Source: Paenochrobactrum pullorum (GTDB lineage: Bacteria > Pseudomonadota > Alphaproteobacteria > Rhizobiales > Rhizobiaceae). From it: 64,000 bases of DNA. The stretch's first letter is position 1. Each line of letters begins with the position of its first letter. Below, in pieces: positions 25,217 through 33,396 of the stretch. A program made the position numbers and the translations under genes. The DNA lies in the NCBI RefSeq assembly GCF_041929845.1, contig NZ_JBHEEH010000006.1, forward strand, positions 1 to 64,000, written 5' to 3'. Under the pieces are notes generated by a model that saw only the letters and a program-made list of their open reading frames with translations, was not told where the DNA came from and did no database searches.

Positions 25217-25336
25217 GCTATCAAGCCCGAACTCTCTGTAAAAGATATGGGATAAACCATCCAATAATCATAATTATTGAACAAAAGCAAAGAGCCGACC
25301 ATACTTAAACGACAGATAGCCGGATTTTTTTATAGA

Positions 25337-25370
25337 AAAAGCCCCGTTTCTGTTCTGAAACGGGGCTTTT
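25337..25370. terminator. terminator of purA
   Basis: Perfect 14-base stem AAAAGCCCCGTTTC / GAAACGGGGCTTTT. On the minus strand it is followed by a T-rich tract just after the purA stop. Confidence 0.85.
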
Positions 25371-25391
25371 AATCGAAGTCATGGCTCAATC

Positions 25392-26681
25392 TTAGTCATG
25401 AAACGGATCAGTTACCAGAATAGTATCTTCACGTTCTGGACTTGTTGAAAGCATCGCCACCGGCGCACCGATCAGCTCTTCAATATGACGAACATATTTA
25501 ACGGCCTGTGCCGGCAGTTCATTCCAGCTGCGCGCACCGGCAGTGGTTTCTGACCAGCCCGGCAATGTTTCATAAATCGGCTTCACACGTGCCTGCGCAC
25601 CCATCGAAGACGGCAGATAATCAATGCGCTTGCCATCCAGCTCATAGGCTACGCAGATTTTGATTTCATCAAGTCCGTCGAGCACGTCCAGCTTGGTCAA
25701 TGCAATGCCGGTAATGCCGGAAGTGCGCACTGTCTGACGCACAATCACCGCATCAAACCAGCCACAACGACGCTTACGACCGGTAACAACGCCAAATTCA
25801 TGGCCTTTTTCACCCAAAAACTGACCGATTTCATCGTCGAGCTCAGTCGGGAAAGGCCCCTCGCCGACACGGGTTGTGTAAGCTTTGGTGATACCCAGAA
25901 CATAACCGATTGCTGTTGGGCCAAGACCCGAACCAGCAGCAGCCTGACCGGCAACGGTGTTTGATGAAGTCACAAACGGATAGGTACCGTGGTCATTGTC
26001 CAAAAGCGCGCCCTGCGCACCTTCAAACAGAATACGATCACCAGCCTTGCGGCGTTCATCCAGCAAGCGCCAGACCTGATCAATATAAGGCAGAATCTGT
26101 TCTGAAACTGAAGTCAGTTCTTCCAGAATGGTTTCAACTGCAATTTCTTCCAGTCCCATGCCGCGACGCAGCAAATTGTGGTGCGCCAGCAGGCGTTCGA
26201 CTTTCGGCTGCAATGTTTCCGGTTCTGCCAGATCGATGACGCGAATCGCACGGCGACCCACTTTATCTTCATAGGCCGGGCCAATACCGCGCTTGGTAGT
26301 GCCGATTTTCAGACCTTCGGTCGCGCCTTCACGCATCGCATCCAGATCGCGGTGGATCGACAAGATCAGCGGTGCATTTTCAGCAACGCGCAACACTTCA
26401 GGATTGATGTCGACACCCTGTGCACGCAGTTTTTCAATTTCCATAACAAAATGGTGCGGATCAACCACAACACCATTGCCGATAACGCTGAGCTTACCGC
26501 GCACAAGCCCTGAAGGCAGCAGCGACAATTTATAGCTCGTGCCATCAATGACGAGCGTATGGCCGGCATTATGGCCACCCTGATAGCGCACGATGACATC
26601 AGCACGTTCCGACAGCCAGTCGACGATTTTACCTTTGCCTTCGTCGCCCCATTGCGACCCGACGACAACCACATTTGCCAT
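25392..26681 (-). CDS. purA: adenylosuccinate synthetase
   Basis: Catalyses the GTP-dependent step from IMP and aspartate to adenylosuccinate in AMP synthesis. Protein of 429 residues. It begins MANVVVVGSQWGDEGKGK, the P-loop-like signature with the catalytic Asp. Further motifs are the catalytic His in GGHNAGHT, GIGPAYEDK near 130, and the IMP-binding region RVGEGPFPTE. The ATG at 26681 has AAGGAGT 9 bases upstream; the longer frame from 26729 is not needed. It is transcribed alone. Confidence 0.97.
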   Translation of the reverse strand: MANVVVVGSQWGDEGKGKIVDWLSERADVIVRYQGGHNAGHTLVIDGTSYKLSLLPSGLVRGKLSVIGNGVVVDPHHFVMEIEKLRAQGVDINPEVLRVAENAPLILSIHRDLDAMREGATEGLKIGTTKRGIGPAYEDKVGRRAIRVIDLAEPETLQPKVERLLAHHNLLRRGMGLEEIAVETILEELTSVSEQILPYIDQVWRLLDERRKAGDRILFEGAQGALLDNDHGTYPFVTSSNTVAGQAAAGSGLGPTAIGYVLGITKAYTTRVGEGPFPTELDDEIGQFLGEKGHEFGVVTGRKRRCGWFDAVIVRQTVRTSGITGIALTKLDVLDGLDEIKICVAYELDGKRIDYLPSSMGAQARVKPIYETLPGWSETTAGARSWNELPAQAVKYVRHIEELIGAPVAMLSTSPEREDTILVTDPFHD

Positions 26682-26798
26682 TGAAGAAACTCCTTGGTCC
26701 GGATTTTGCCCGTGAAAAAAGAAATCCAAGGATCAACGCACACTTGGTTTGAACAACAAGGTGCTGATCCCTCGTCTCTATACAGACAGATTAAGAAA

Positions 26799-26819
26799 AG
26801 CGCGACTCTTGATTGCGCT
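26799..26819 (-). terminator. weak terminator after the GNAT gene
   Basis: AGCGC / GCGCT hairpin followed on the minus strand by TTTCTT, 17 bases after the stop. Confidence 0.4.
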
Positions 26820-26835
26820 AAATGAAGAAAAAAAT

Positions 26836-27342
26836 CTAAATATTGTCGAGAAGACGCACCATATAATGCGCATCATCCGAATAAGATTTCAGTTTTTGGG
26901 CAAGTGCTGCCACATCACGAACAGAAAATCCCTGTCGTTCCCAGAACGGACGCGAGCCGTTGACGGCTACCAGCGCCATGGCGTCAAAGCCATCATTTTG
27001 TGCCTGTTGCACCATCAATTTCAATAATTTGGAAGCATTACCGCCGGAGCGCGCCATTTCGGTCAGCGCTACATCATGTAAATAATAGCTCGAAGCATTT
27101 TGGGGCAAAACCTGCAATAAAGAGTTTAATACAGGTGCTTCATTCAAAGCCCACGGATGACTGATGCCATAACCGGCAATGTGATTATCAGCTTCCAGCA
27201 CGAAACAACCTGCCGGATAAAGATCGAATCTATCCTGAAAAACAGAAACATCTTCAGGGAAATCGGGATGAACACTATTCGCGACGTCAGTGACAGCAAA
27301 CACATCCGTGTCACGCATGTTGCGCCATACAAATTGTTCCAT
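26836..27342 (-). CDS. GNAT-family N-acetyltransferase
   Basis: Protein of about 168 residues with the GNAT fold. N-terminal WRNMRDTDVFAVTDVAN, central strand CFVLEADNHIAGYGIS, acetyl-CoA loop region VALTEMARSGGNASKLLKLM and C-terminal VNGSRPFWERQGFSV, typical of the family. Substrate unknown. It lies 19 bases downstream of serA and could be cotranscribed, though many such neighbours are unrelated to serine metabolism. ATG at 27342 (preceded by GAGACGGG) or 27354. Confidence 0.83.
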   Translation of the reverse strand: MEQFVWRNMRDTDVFAVTDVANSVHPDFPEDVSVFQDRFDLYPAGCFVLEADNHIAGYGISHPWALNEAPVLNSLLQVLPQNASSYYLHDVALTEMARSGGNASKLLKLMVQQAQNDGFDAMALVAVNGSRPFWERQGFSVRDVAALAQKLKSYSDDAHYMVRLLDNI

Positions 27343-27361
27343 CCCGTCTCTCATTTCTTAA

Positions 27362-28963
27362 TCAGTTTTCTTCAACATTAAATTCCAGCGGACGCGCTGC
27401 TTTAATGGCAGGCTGTTCAGCCAGTTCTTCCAGCATTGCCGGCGGAATCGGACCATCAACATAAAGCAATGCAATTGCGTCACCGCCCGGCTTATCGCGT
27501 CCCAGAGCAAAGTTTGCAATATTAACTTTATGCTTGCCGCACACTGTACCCAGCAAACCAATCATGCCCGGAATGTCGACATTGGTGACATAAAGCATAT
27601 CACGACCAACTTCCGCATCCAAATTAATACCCTTAATCTGGATAAAGCGCGGCTTGCCATCAGAGAAGCAAGTACCGGCAATGGAGCGCTCGCGCAATGT
27701 GGTTTTAACTGTCAGCTTGATATAGCCGTCAAAGACGCCGGATTTATCACGCTTCACTTCGGAAACAATAATGCCGCGTTCTTTGACCATAATCGGCGCC
27801 GAAACCATGTTGACGTCCGATACCTGCGGGCGAATGAGACCAGCCAATGCTGCACTCATCAAAGCACGGGTGTTCATATTGGCAGTCGCACCATCAAACA
27901 GGATTTCAACCTCCTGAATAGGTTCGTCGGTCACTTGCCCCACAAAAGCACCAAGCACTTCAGCCAGTTTGACAAAAGGCTTGAGCAACGGTGCTTCTTC
28001 TGCTGTAATCGACGGCATGTTGATCGCATTGGTAACAGCGCCCTTGATCAGGTAATCCGACATTTGTTCGGCAACCTGCAAAGCCACATTTTCCTGTGCT
28101 TCAGATGTTGAAGCGCCCAAATGAGGAGTGCAAACAACATTCGGCAGGTTGAAAAGTTCGTTTTCGGTTGCAGGCTCAACTTCAAAAACGTCGACACCCG
28201 CACCCGCAACCTGACCGGATTTCAATGCTTCGATCAGATCTTTTTCAACAATCAGTCCGCCACGGGCACAATTGACAATGCGTACACCTTTTTTGGTTTT
28301 GGCCAGATTTTCCGCATTGATGATATTGCGGGTTTTATCGGTCAGTGGTGTATGCAGCGTGATGAAATCAGCGCGTGCCAGCAATGTGTCGAGATCAACT
28401 TTCTCAACGCCCAGCTCTTTCGCCCGGCCTTCCGACAAGAACGGATCAAAAGCCACCACATTCATTTTGAGGCCAATGGCGCGGGTAGCAACAATCGCAC
28501 CAATATTACCGCAACCAATCACACCCAATGTTTTACCGGTGATTTCAACACCCATAAAACGGTTCTTTTCCCATTTACCTGCGCGTGTCGAAACATCCGC
28601 TTCCGGCAATTGGCGGGCAACTGCAAACATCAATGCAATCGCATGTTCCGCAGTGGTGATCGAATTACCAAAAGGCGTATTCATGACAATGATACCACGG
28701 CGCGATGCAGCCGGAATATCCACATTATCAACACCAATACCGGCGCGGCCAATCACTTTAAGATTGGTTGCCGCAGCAATCAGTTTTTCCGTCGCTTTGG
28801 TGGCGGAACGGATCGCCAGACCATCATACTGGCCGATCACTTCCAGCAGTTTTTCTTTGTCTTTGCCAAGATCAGGCAAATAGTCCACTTCAACGCCGCG
28901 ATCTTTAAAGATCTGAACAGCAGTTGGTGATAATTTATCAGATACCAATACGCGCGGTGCCAT
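27362..28963 (-). CDS. serA: D-3-phosphoglycerate dehydrogenase
   Basis: First step of serine synthesis, oxidising 3-phosphoglycerate with NAD. Protein of 533 residues, the long form. The substrate-binding domain is split around a Rossmann domain with GVIGCGNIGAIVA. The catalytic triad region includes NCARGGLI (Arg) and HLGASTSEAQENVA (His). An intervening allosteric domain (about 320-450) and a C-terminal ACT domain (VTNVDIPGMIGLLGTVCGKH) suggest feedback by serine. Start at 28963, set by GGAGG 5 bases upstream. It lies about 100 bases downstream of serC and is probably in the same operon. Confidence 0.96.
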   Translation of the reverse strand: MAPRVLVSDKLSPTAVQIFKDRGVEVDYLPDLGKDKEKLLEVIGQYDGLAIRSATKATEKLIAAATNLKVIGRAGIGVDNVDIPAASRRGIIVMNTPFGNSITTAEHAIALMFAVARQLPEADVSTRAGKWEKNRFMGVEITGKTLGVIGCGNIGAIVATRAIGLKMNVVAFDPFLSEGRAKELGVEKVDLDTLLARADFITLHTPLTDKTRNIINAENLAKTKKGVRIVNCARGGLIVEKDLIEALKSGQVAGAGVDVFEVEPATENELFNLPNVVCTPHLGASTSEAQENVALQVAEQMSDYLIKGAVTNAINMPSITAEEAPLLKPFVKLAEVLGAFVGQVTDEPIQEVEILFDGATANMNTRALMSAALAGLIRPQVSDVNMVSAPIMVKERGIIVSEVKRDKSGVFDGYIKLTVKTTLRERSIAGTCFSDGKPRFIQIKGINLDAEVGRDMLYVTNVDIPGMIGLLGTVCGKHKVNIANFALGRDKPGGDAIALLYVDGPIPPAMLEELAEQPAIKAARPLEFNVEEN

Positions 28964-29065
28964 CATGGCCTCCATCACTGAATTTTTGCAAATAAGGAAA
29001 TGTGAGAAAAAGCGGTGATGATAAAAGTCCCAACTCAGTTACCATCCCACTTTTGAAAAGCTTGA

Positions 29066-30241
29066 TTAAGCAGCCTGCTTGAGGGCAGCTTTTTGGCTCT
29101 GGAAAGCCCATTCGAGCCAATGCGTCAAAGCTTCGACATCCGATGTCTCTACTGTGGCACCAACCCAGATACGCAAGCCCGAAGGTGCATCGCGATAAGC
29201 ACCGATATCAAAGGCAACGCCTTCTTTTTCCAGGACAGAAACAATACCCTTGGCAAAAGCTGCCTGCTGATCGGCCGGCAGTGCCAGCACAGCTTCATCA
29301 ACAATGGTCAGGCAGACAGAGGTGTTGGAGCGGGTTTCCGGCTTCACAGCCAGATTGGCAATCCAAGGGGTCTTTTCAACAAAAGCATCAAGCGCTGCAA
29401 AATTGCGATCAGCACGGCCGATCAAAGCCTGCAAACCACCAATGTTCTGCGCCCATTCCAGTGCATCAATATAATCTTCAACGCAGAGCATCGAAGGCGT
29501 GTTGATGGTTTCACCGGCAAAAATACCTTCAATCAGCTTGCCGCCTTTCGTGAGGCGGAAAATCTTAGGCAGCGGCCATGCTGGCTTATAAGTTTCCAAA
29601 CGCTCGACCGCGCGCGGTGACAAAATAATAATACCATGCGCACCTTCGCCACCCAGCACTTTCTGCCACGAAAAAGTAACGACATCGAGCTTTTCAAATG
29701 CGAGATCTTGTGCAAAGGCAGCAGAAGTCGCATCACAAATGGTCAGACCTTTGCGGTCTGCCGGAATAAAATCACCATTGGCAACGCGCACACCCGAAGT
29801 GGTGCCGTTCCAGGTAAAGACAACATCGCGATCAAAGTCGACTTGAGCGAAATCAACGATTTCACCATATGGCGCTTCAAATACGCGGGTATCTTCTAAT
29901 TTGAGTTGTTTGACAACATCAGTGATCCAACCGGCACCGAAGCTTTCCCATGCAACCATGTCAACGCCGCGCGCGCCAAGCATAGACCAAAGCGCCATTT
30001 CAACAGCGCCGGTATCAGATGCCGCGACAATGCCGATACGATAATCGGCAGGGACGTTCAAAACTTGACGGGTAAGGTCGATCGCCTGTTTCAGCTTGCT
30101 CTTGCCGATTTTCGCACGATGCGAACGGCCAAGAGGTGCACCACTGAGCGCGTCAAGCGACCAGCCGGGACGTTTTGCACAGGGACCAGAAGAAAAATTA
30201 GGATTAAGCGGACGGGTGTCCGGCTTCGTAATCGTGGTCAT
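29066..30241 (-). CDS. serC: phosphoserine aminotransferase
   Basis: Second step of serine synthesis: PLP-dependent transfer from glutamate to 3-phosphohydroxypyruvate. Protein of 391 residues of the alphaproteobacterial/archaeal-like SerC type, longer than E. coli SerC. Visible features are PNFSSGPCAKRPGW near the N-terminus, VFTWNGTTSGVR near 130, CDATSAAFAQDLAF and the PLP lysine in FSWQKVLGGEGAHG near 195. The ATG at 30241 fits a site (GGAAAC) close upstream. The leader carries two tandem hairpins resembling the serC RNA motif. It is divergent from glsB. Confidence 0.95.
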   Translation of the reverse strand: MTTITKPDTRPLNPNFSSGPCAKRPGWSLDALSGAPLGRSHRAKIGKSKLKQAIDLTRQVLNVPADYRIGIVAASDTGAVEMALWSMLGARGVDMVAWESFGAGWITDVVKQLKLEDTRVFEAPYGEIVDFAQVDFDRDVVFTWNGTTSGVRVANGDFIPADRKGLTICDATSAAFAQDLAFEKLDVVTFSWQKVLGGEGAHGIIILSPRAVERLETYKPAWPLPKIFRLTKGGKLIEGIFAGETINTPSMLCVEDYIDALEWAQNIGGLQALIGRADRNFAALDAFVEKTPWIANLAVKPETRSNTSVCLTIVDEAVLALPADQQAAFAKGIVSVLEKEGVAFDIGAYRDAPSGLRIWVGATVETSDVEALTHWLEWAFQSQKAALKQAA

Positions 30242-30290
30242 GTTGTTTCCTATCCTCACAGATAGCACGCGTCTCGTTGGGGAGACGTGG
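30242..30290 (-). ncRNA. serC-leader-like structured RNA
   Basis: Minus-strand leader directly upstream of serC with two adjacent hairpins: CACGTCTC / GAGAC(GC)GTG with a CCCAAC loop (30289-30266), and CTATC / GATAG (30265-30250) lying over the ribosome site. Alphaproteobacterial serC operons are known to carry a short conserved RNA motif (serC leader) of about this size and place. Assigned from position and pairing only. Confidence 0.55.
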
Positions 30291-30387
30291 CCCACTTACC
30301 GAGATACTGGAAACAGACCTCAAGCGCAAGATGCTTAATAAAATAATTTAAAACTACGCAATAAGTGCAGTTTATTTAAAAACTGAG

Positions 30388-30413
30388 GGAACCATACATG
30401 CCGGTCTTACGTT
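30388..30413 (+). promoter_or_regulatory. EcfG promoter of glsB
   Basis: Perfect GGAAC (30388-30392), 17-base spacer, CGTT (30410-30413), 46 bases before the glsB ATG. Confidence 0.8.
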
Positions 30414-30458
30414 ATCTTCAAACAACAAGCTTAATTCAACAATAGCGGGAGACACTTC

Positions 30459-30710
30459 ATGGAAGATGCACAAATCGGCTGGATTGCAGCGATTATCATT
30501 GGTGGTCTGGCTGGCTGGCTGGCCGAAATGTTCATGAAAAGCAACAACGGTGTTTTCATGAACATTATTTTAGGCATCATCGGTGCGGTCGTTGCCAATT
30601 TCCTGCTCGGTCTTTTCGGCATTATTCTCACAGGTTGGATCGGCTATCTGATTGCCGGCTTTATTGGTGCCTGTATCCTGATTGCGATTGGACGCGCTGT
30701 CAGGCGCTAA
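30459..30710 (+). CDS. GlsB/YeaQ/YmgE-family membrane protein
   Basis: Protein of 83 residues with three closely packed hydrophobic segments and Gly-rich helices (IIIGGLAGWLAEMFM; NIILGIIGAVVANFLLG; GYLIAGFIGACILIAIG), ending in a basic tail. This is the transglycosylase-associated GlsB/YeaQ/YmgE family, named for a genetic link and without proven enzyme activity; members are commonly stress-induced. GGGAGA precedes the ATG. The perfect EcfG promoter makes it a predicted general-stress target. A strong terminator follows. Confidence 0.9.
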   Translation: MEDAQIGWIAAIIIGGLAGWLAEMFMKSNNGVFMNIILGIIGAVVANFLLGLFGIILTGWIGYLIAGFIGACILIAIGRAVRR

Positions 30711-30723
30711 TAAAACGAATCAT

Positions 30724-30757
30724 AAAAAAAAGCAGGCTTAACGGCCTGCTTTTTTTG
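30724..30757. terminator. bidirectional terminator, glsB / omp
   Basis: AAAAAAAGCAGGC / GCCTGCTTTTTTT with a TTAACG loop, between the convergent glsB and omp genes. Confidence 0.88.
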
Positions 30758-30774
30758 TATATGCAGTTCAACAA

Positions 30775-31572
30775 TCAATTGTCGAATTGATAACGCAGAC
30801 CAACACGAACATCATGAATATTGAAGCCCTTGTCATAGGTAGGGCCATTTGAATATGCACCTTCGCTCATCTTGCCGCCATTGACATGACGGAAGCGATA
30901 ACCGGCATCAAGTTTCAGATTATGTGTCAGATCATATGATGCACCGGCCATCAGTGCCCAAGTGAAACGCCAGTTAGAAGCACCATCCAGCTCAATCGGA
31001 TTGGCCTGTCCTGGATTCTGCTGAATGACATTACCCCATTTGACATAAGTTCCACCGATACCAGCACCCACATAAGGGGTGAAGCCGTTAATATTGGCAA
31101 TATCAATATAAGCATTTGCCAGCAATGACAGGGCAGACATTTTGCTGCTGTCTGATGAACTACATCTGTTGCCACCGCACCATGTACCACGGCTTCCGTC
31201 AAAAGATGAGCGGGTGGTATAATCCAGTGTCAGATCAGTACGGAAATAATCGGTTACTTGATAACCAAGACCACCACCGACAAGGAAAGAACCCTTCAAT
31301 TTACCTGAAACATGGCCGTCGTCACCTTGAATCACACAAGGATCACCACAATTATTATCTGTCGTGTAGGTCGGAAACTTCGCACCCCGATACTTGGTTT
31401 TCGAATAACCGACATCACCACGCAGATACCAACCACCGGTTGAAACCGGCTGAGGGGGCAATTCAATGACCGGTGGTTCAATGATATCTGCAGCTTGCGA
31501 GATCGTTGAAAAACTCGCGGAGCCAATTAATGCTATTGTGACCGTTAAGCCATATTTCAGAGTATGTTTCAT
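30775..31572 (-). CDS. Omp25/Omp31-like outer-membrane beta-barrel protein
   Basis: Outer-membrane porin-family protein of 265 residues. A signal peptide (about 1-27) ends in ISQA before ADIIEPP, a short Pro-rich linker follows, and then an eight-strand barrel: GGWYLRGDVGYS, SFLVGGGLGYQ, YFRTDLTLDY, FTPYVGAGIG, FTWALMAGASYDL, KLDAGYRFRHV and DVRVGLRYQF. A Cys pair lies in a surface loop (WCGGNRCSS), with another in the first loop (NCGDPC). The start at 31572 follows GAGGCAG; the longer frame is unlikely. A CtrA-type box sits about 75 bases upstream. In Brucella, Omp25 is a major lipid-linked surface protein under CtrA control. Confidence 0.86.
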   Translation of the reverse strand: MKHTLKYGLTVTIALIGSASFSTISQAADIIEPPVIELPPQPVSTGGWYLRGDVGYSKTKYRGAKFPTYTTDNNCGDPCVIQGDDGHVSGKLKGSFLVGGGLGYQVTDYFRTDLTLDYTTRSSFDGSRGTWCGGNRCSSSDSSKMSALSLLANAYIDIANINGFTPYVGAGIGGTYVKWGNVIQQNPGQANPIELDGASNWRFTWALMAGASYDLTHNLKLDAGYRFRHVNGGKMSEGAYSNGPTYDKGFNIHDVRVGLRYQFDN

Positions 31573-31645
31573 ATCTGCCTCACCACTGTGTAACATCGCG
31601 AAACGATGCAACAATCTATTTTGAGGCTACCTTACCGTTAAAAAG

Positions 31646-31661
31646 TTAAACGCTGCTTAAC
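31646..31661. promoter_or_regulatory. CtrA box upstream of the omp gene
   Basis: TTAA (31646-31649), 7 bases, TTAAC (31657-31661), followed by C: the full CtrA half-site pair. It lies 75-90 bases upstream of the omp start. Confidence 0.6.
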
Positions 31662-31711
31662 CTTGTTTTTTTACCATAAATATTAAGGTTTACTGATAGA
31701 CAACAGCTATA

Positions 31712-31747
31712 AAAAATGCCGGATAATCACATGAGTGATCATCCGGC
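31712..31747 (-). terminator. terminator of glmM
   Basis: GCCGGAT..ATCAC / GTGAT..ATCCGGC stem with one central mismatch. A T-run follows on the minus strand, 28 bases after the glmM stop. Confidence 0.8.
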
Positions 31748-31775
31748 GAATTAAAAAATATTGATCAATTTCAAT

Positions 31776-33128
31776 TCAAGCAGCTGTTCTAATTGAAGAA
31801 ATCACATTGATGATGTCATCGACCACTGTTTCAACCAGTTGACGGTCATCACCTTCGGCCATCACACGGATCAAAGGTTCGGTACCGGACGGACGAATGA
31901 CCAGACGTCCATTATCGCCCAATCTGTTTTGCGCATCTTCTATCGCTGATTTCACCTGCTTATTTTCCAGCGGTTTGCCGCCGCTAAAACGCACATTCTT
32001 CAACAATTGCGGCACCGGTTCAAACTTGCGACAGACTTCGCTCAGAGGTCGTCCCTCTTCCTGCACACAGGCTAAAATCTGCAATGCTGAGACAAGACCA
32101 TCGCCGGTTGTCGAAAACTCCGACAAAACAATATGTCCGGACTGCTCGCCACCAACATTAAAACCATTGGCACGCATATGCTCAACCACATAACGATCAC
32201 CTACTTTGGTGCGCGCCAGCGACAAATGATGATCGCCCAAGAAACGCTCTAGGCCAAGATTGGACATGATGGTGGCAACAATGCCGCCACCTTGCAAACG
32301 ACCACTCCGCGCCCAGGACTGCGCAATCACCGCCATCAACTGGTCACCGTCAATTACGGTTCCAGTTTCATCCACCAAAAGCACACGGTCAGCATCACCG
32401 TCAAGTGCAATACCCACATCGGCGCGGACTTCATGAACTTTGCGAATCAGACCAATCGGATGGGTCGAGCCACAATCTTCATTGATATTGATGCCATTCG
32501 GTTTGTCATTAATGGTAATGACCTCAGCACCCAATTCCCAAAGAGCGGCAGGTGCTACTTTATAGGCAGCACCATTGGCGCAATCGACAACAATTCTCAA
32601 ACCTTCCAGAGAAAGGTTGCGTGGTAATGTGCGTTTGGCAAATTCGATATAGCGGTAAATATCGCCATCAACGCGCTTGGCTTTACCCACATCGCCATGA
32701 CTGACCAGAAGCGAACTCATATCTTCATCAATCATTTTTTCGATCTGGAGTTCGAGAGCATCTGAAAGCTTGAAACCGTCCGGGCCAAAAAGTTTGATGC
32801 CGTTGTCATAAAACGGATTATGCGAGGCAGAAATCATCACACCGATATCAGCACGTAATGAACGGCAAAGCATGGCGACAGCAGGGGTCGGGATTGGCCC
32901 CAACAAAAACACATCCATGCCGGTGGCGGTAAAACCTGCGACAAGCGCATTTTCCAGCATATAACCGGAGCGGCGCGTATCCTTACCAATGACGACGCGA
33001 CGCGCCTGACCGGAATTGCGGAAAAGATGTCCGACTGCCATGCCCACTTTCATAGCGATATCGGGCGTCATCGGAAAACTATTGGCTTTTCCGCGGATAC
33101 CATCTGTACCAAAATATTTGCGACTCAT
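31776..33128 (-). CDS. glmM: phosphoglucosamine mutase
   Basis: Converts glucosamine-6-phosphate to glucosamine-1-phosphate for UDP-GlcNAc, peptidoglycan and lipopolysaccharide. Protein of 450 residues: N-terminal KYFGTDGIRGKAN, phosphoserine loop VMISASHNPFYDNGIKLFG near 97-115, metal-binding DGDADR near 240, sugar-binding GGEQSGH near 325 and C-terminal phosphate-binding RPSGTEPLIRV. Downstream of ftsH on the same strand, as in other Rhizobiales, but a terminator separates them. Starts at ATG 33128. Confidence 0.97.
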   Translation of the reverse strand: MSRKYFGTDGIRGKANSFPMTPDIAMKVGMAVGHLFRNSGQARRVVIGKDTRRSGYMLENALVAGFTATGMDVFLLGPIPTPAVAMLCRSLRADIGVMISASHNPFYDNGIKLFGPDGFKLSDALELQIEKMIDEDMSSLLVSHGDVGKAKRVDGDIYRYIEFAKRTLPRNLSLEGLRIVVDCANGAAYKVAPAALWELGAEVITINDKPNGININEDCGSTHPIGLIRKVHEVRADVGIALDGDADRVLLVDETGTVIDGDQLMAVIAQSWARSGRLQGGGIVATIMSNLGLERFLGDHHLSLARTKVGDRYVVEHMRANGFNVGGEQSGHIVLSEFSTTGDGLVSALQILACVQEEGRPLSEVCRKFEPVPQLLKNVRFSGGKPLENKQVKSAIEDAQNRLGDNGRLVIRPSGTEPLIRVMAEGDDRQLVETVVDDIINVISSIRTAA

Positions 33129-33364
33129 GATTTCGCCTTATCCCGTGAGCTGCCGGATGAAATATCAACGGTCAGTAATTGCGCATTTTATCGCAGAACT
33201 GCCGCAAAACGGCAATAACACTCTTTTTCAATGAAAATATGGAATTATATTAATTGCTTTAATAATACCACTTACATTCATAAAACTCATATTAATCAAT
33301 GCTCTGCCCGTAAAGACAAAAATACAAAAAAAGATAAAAACTGATTTCATATTCAAACAGGCAA

Positions 33365-33395
33365 TAAAAAAGGCCGGATAAACCGGCCTTTTTAA
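33365..33395 (-). terminator. terminator of ftsH
   Basis: AAAAAGGCCGG / CCGGCCTTTTT with an ATAAA loop, immediately after the ftsH stop. Confidence 0.85.
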
Positions 33396-33396
33396 A

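Noticed and set aside
28121..28930. 269-residue open frame antisense to serA
   Set aside because: Shadow of serA codon bias; rich in Asn, Phe and Arg with no domain and no ribosome site. The 203-residue frame beside it is rejected for the same reason.
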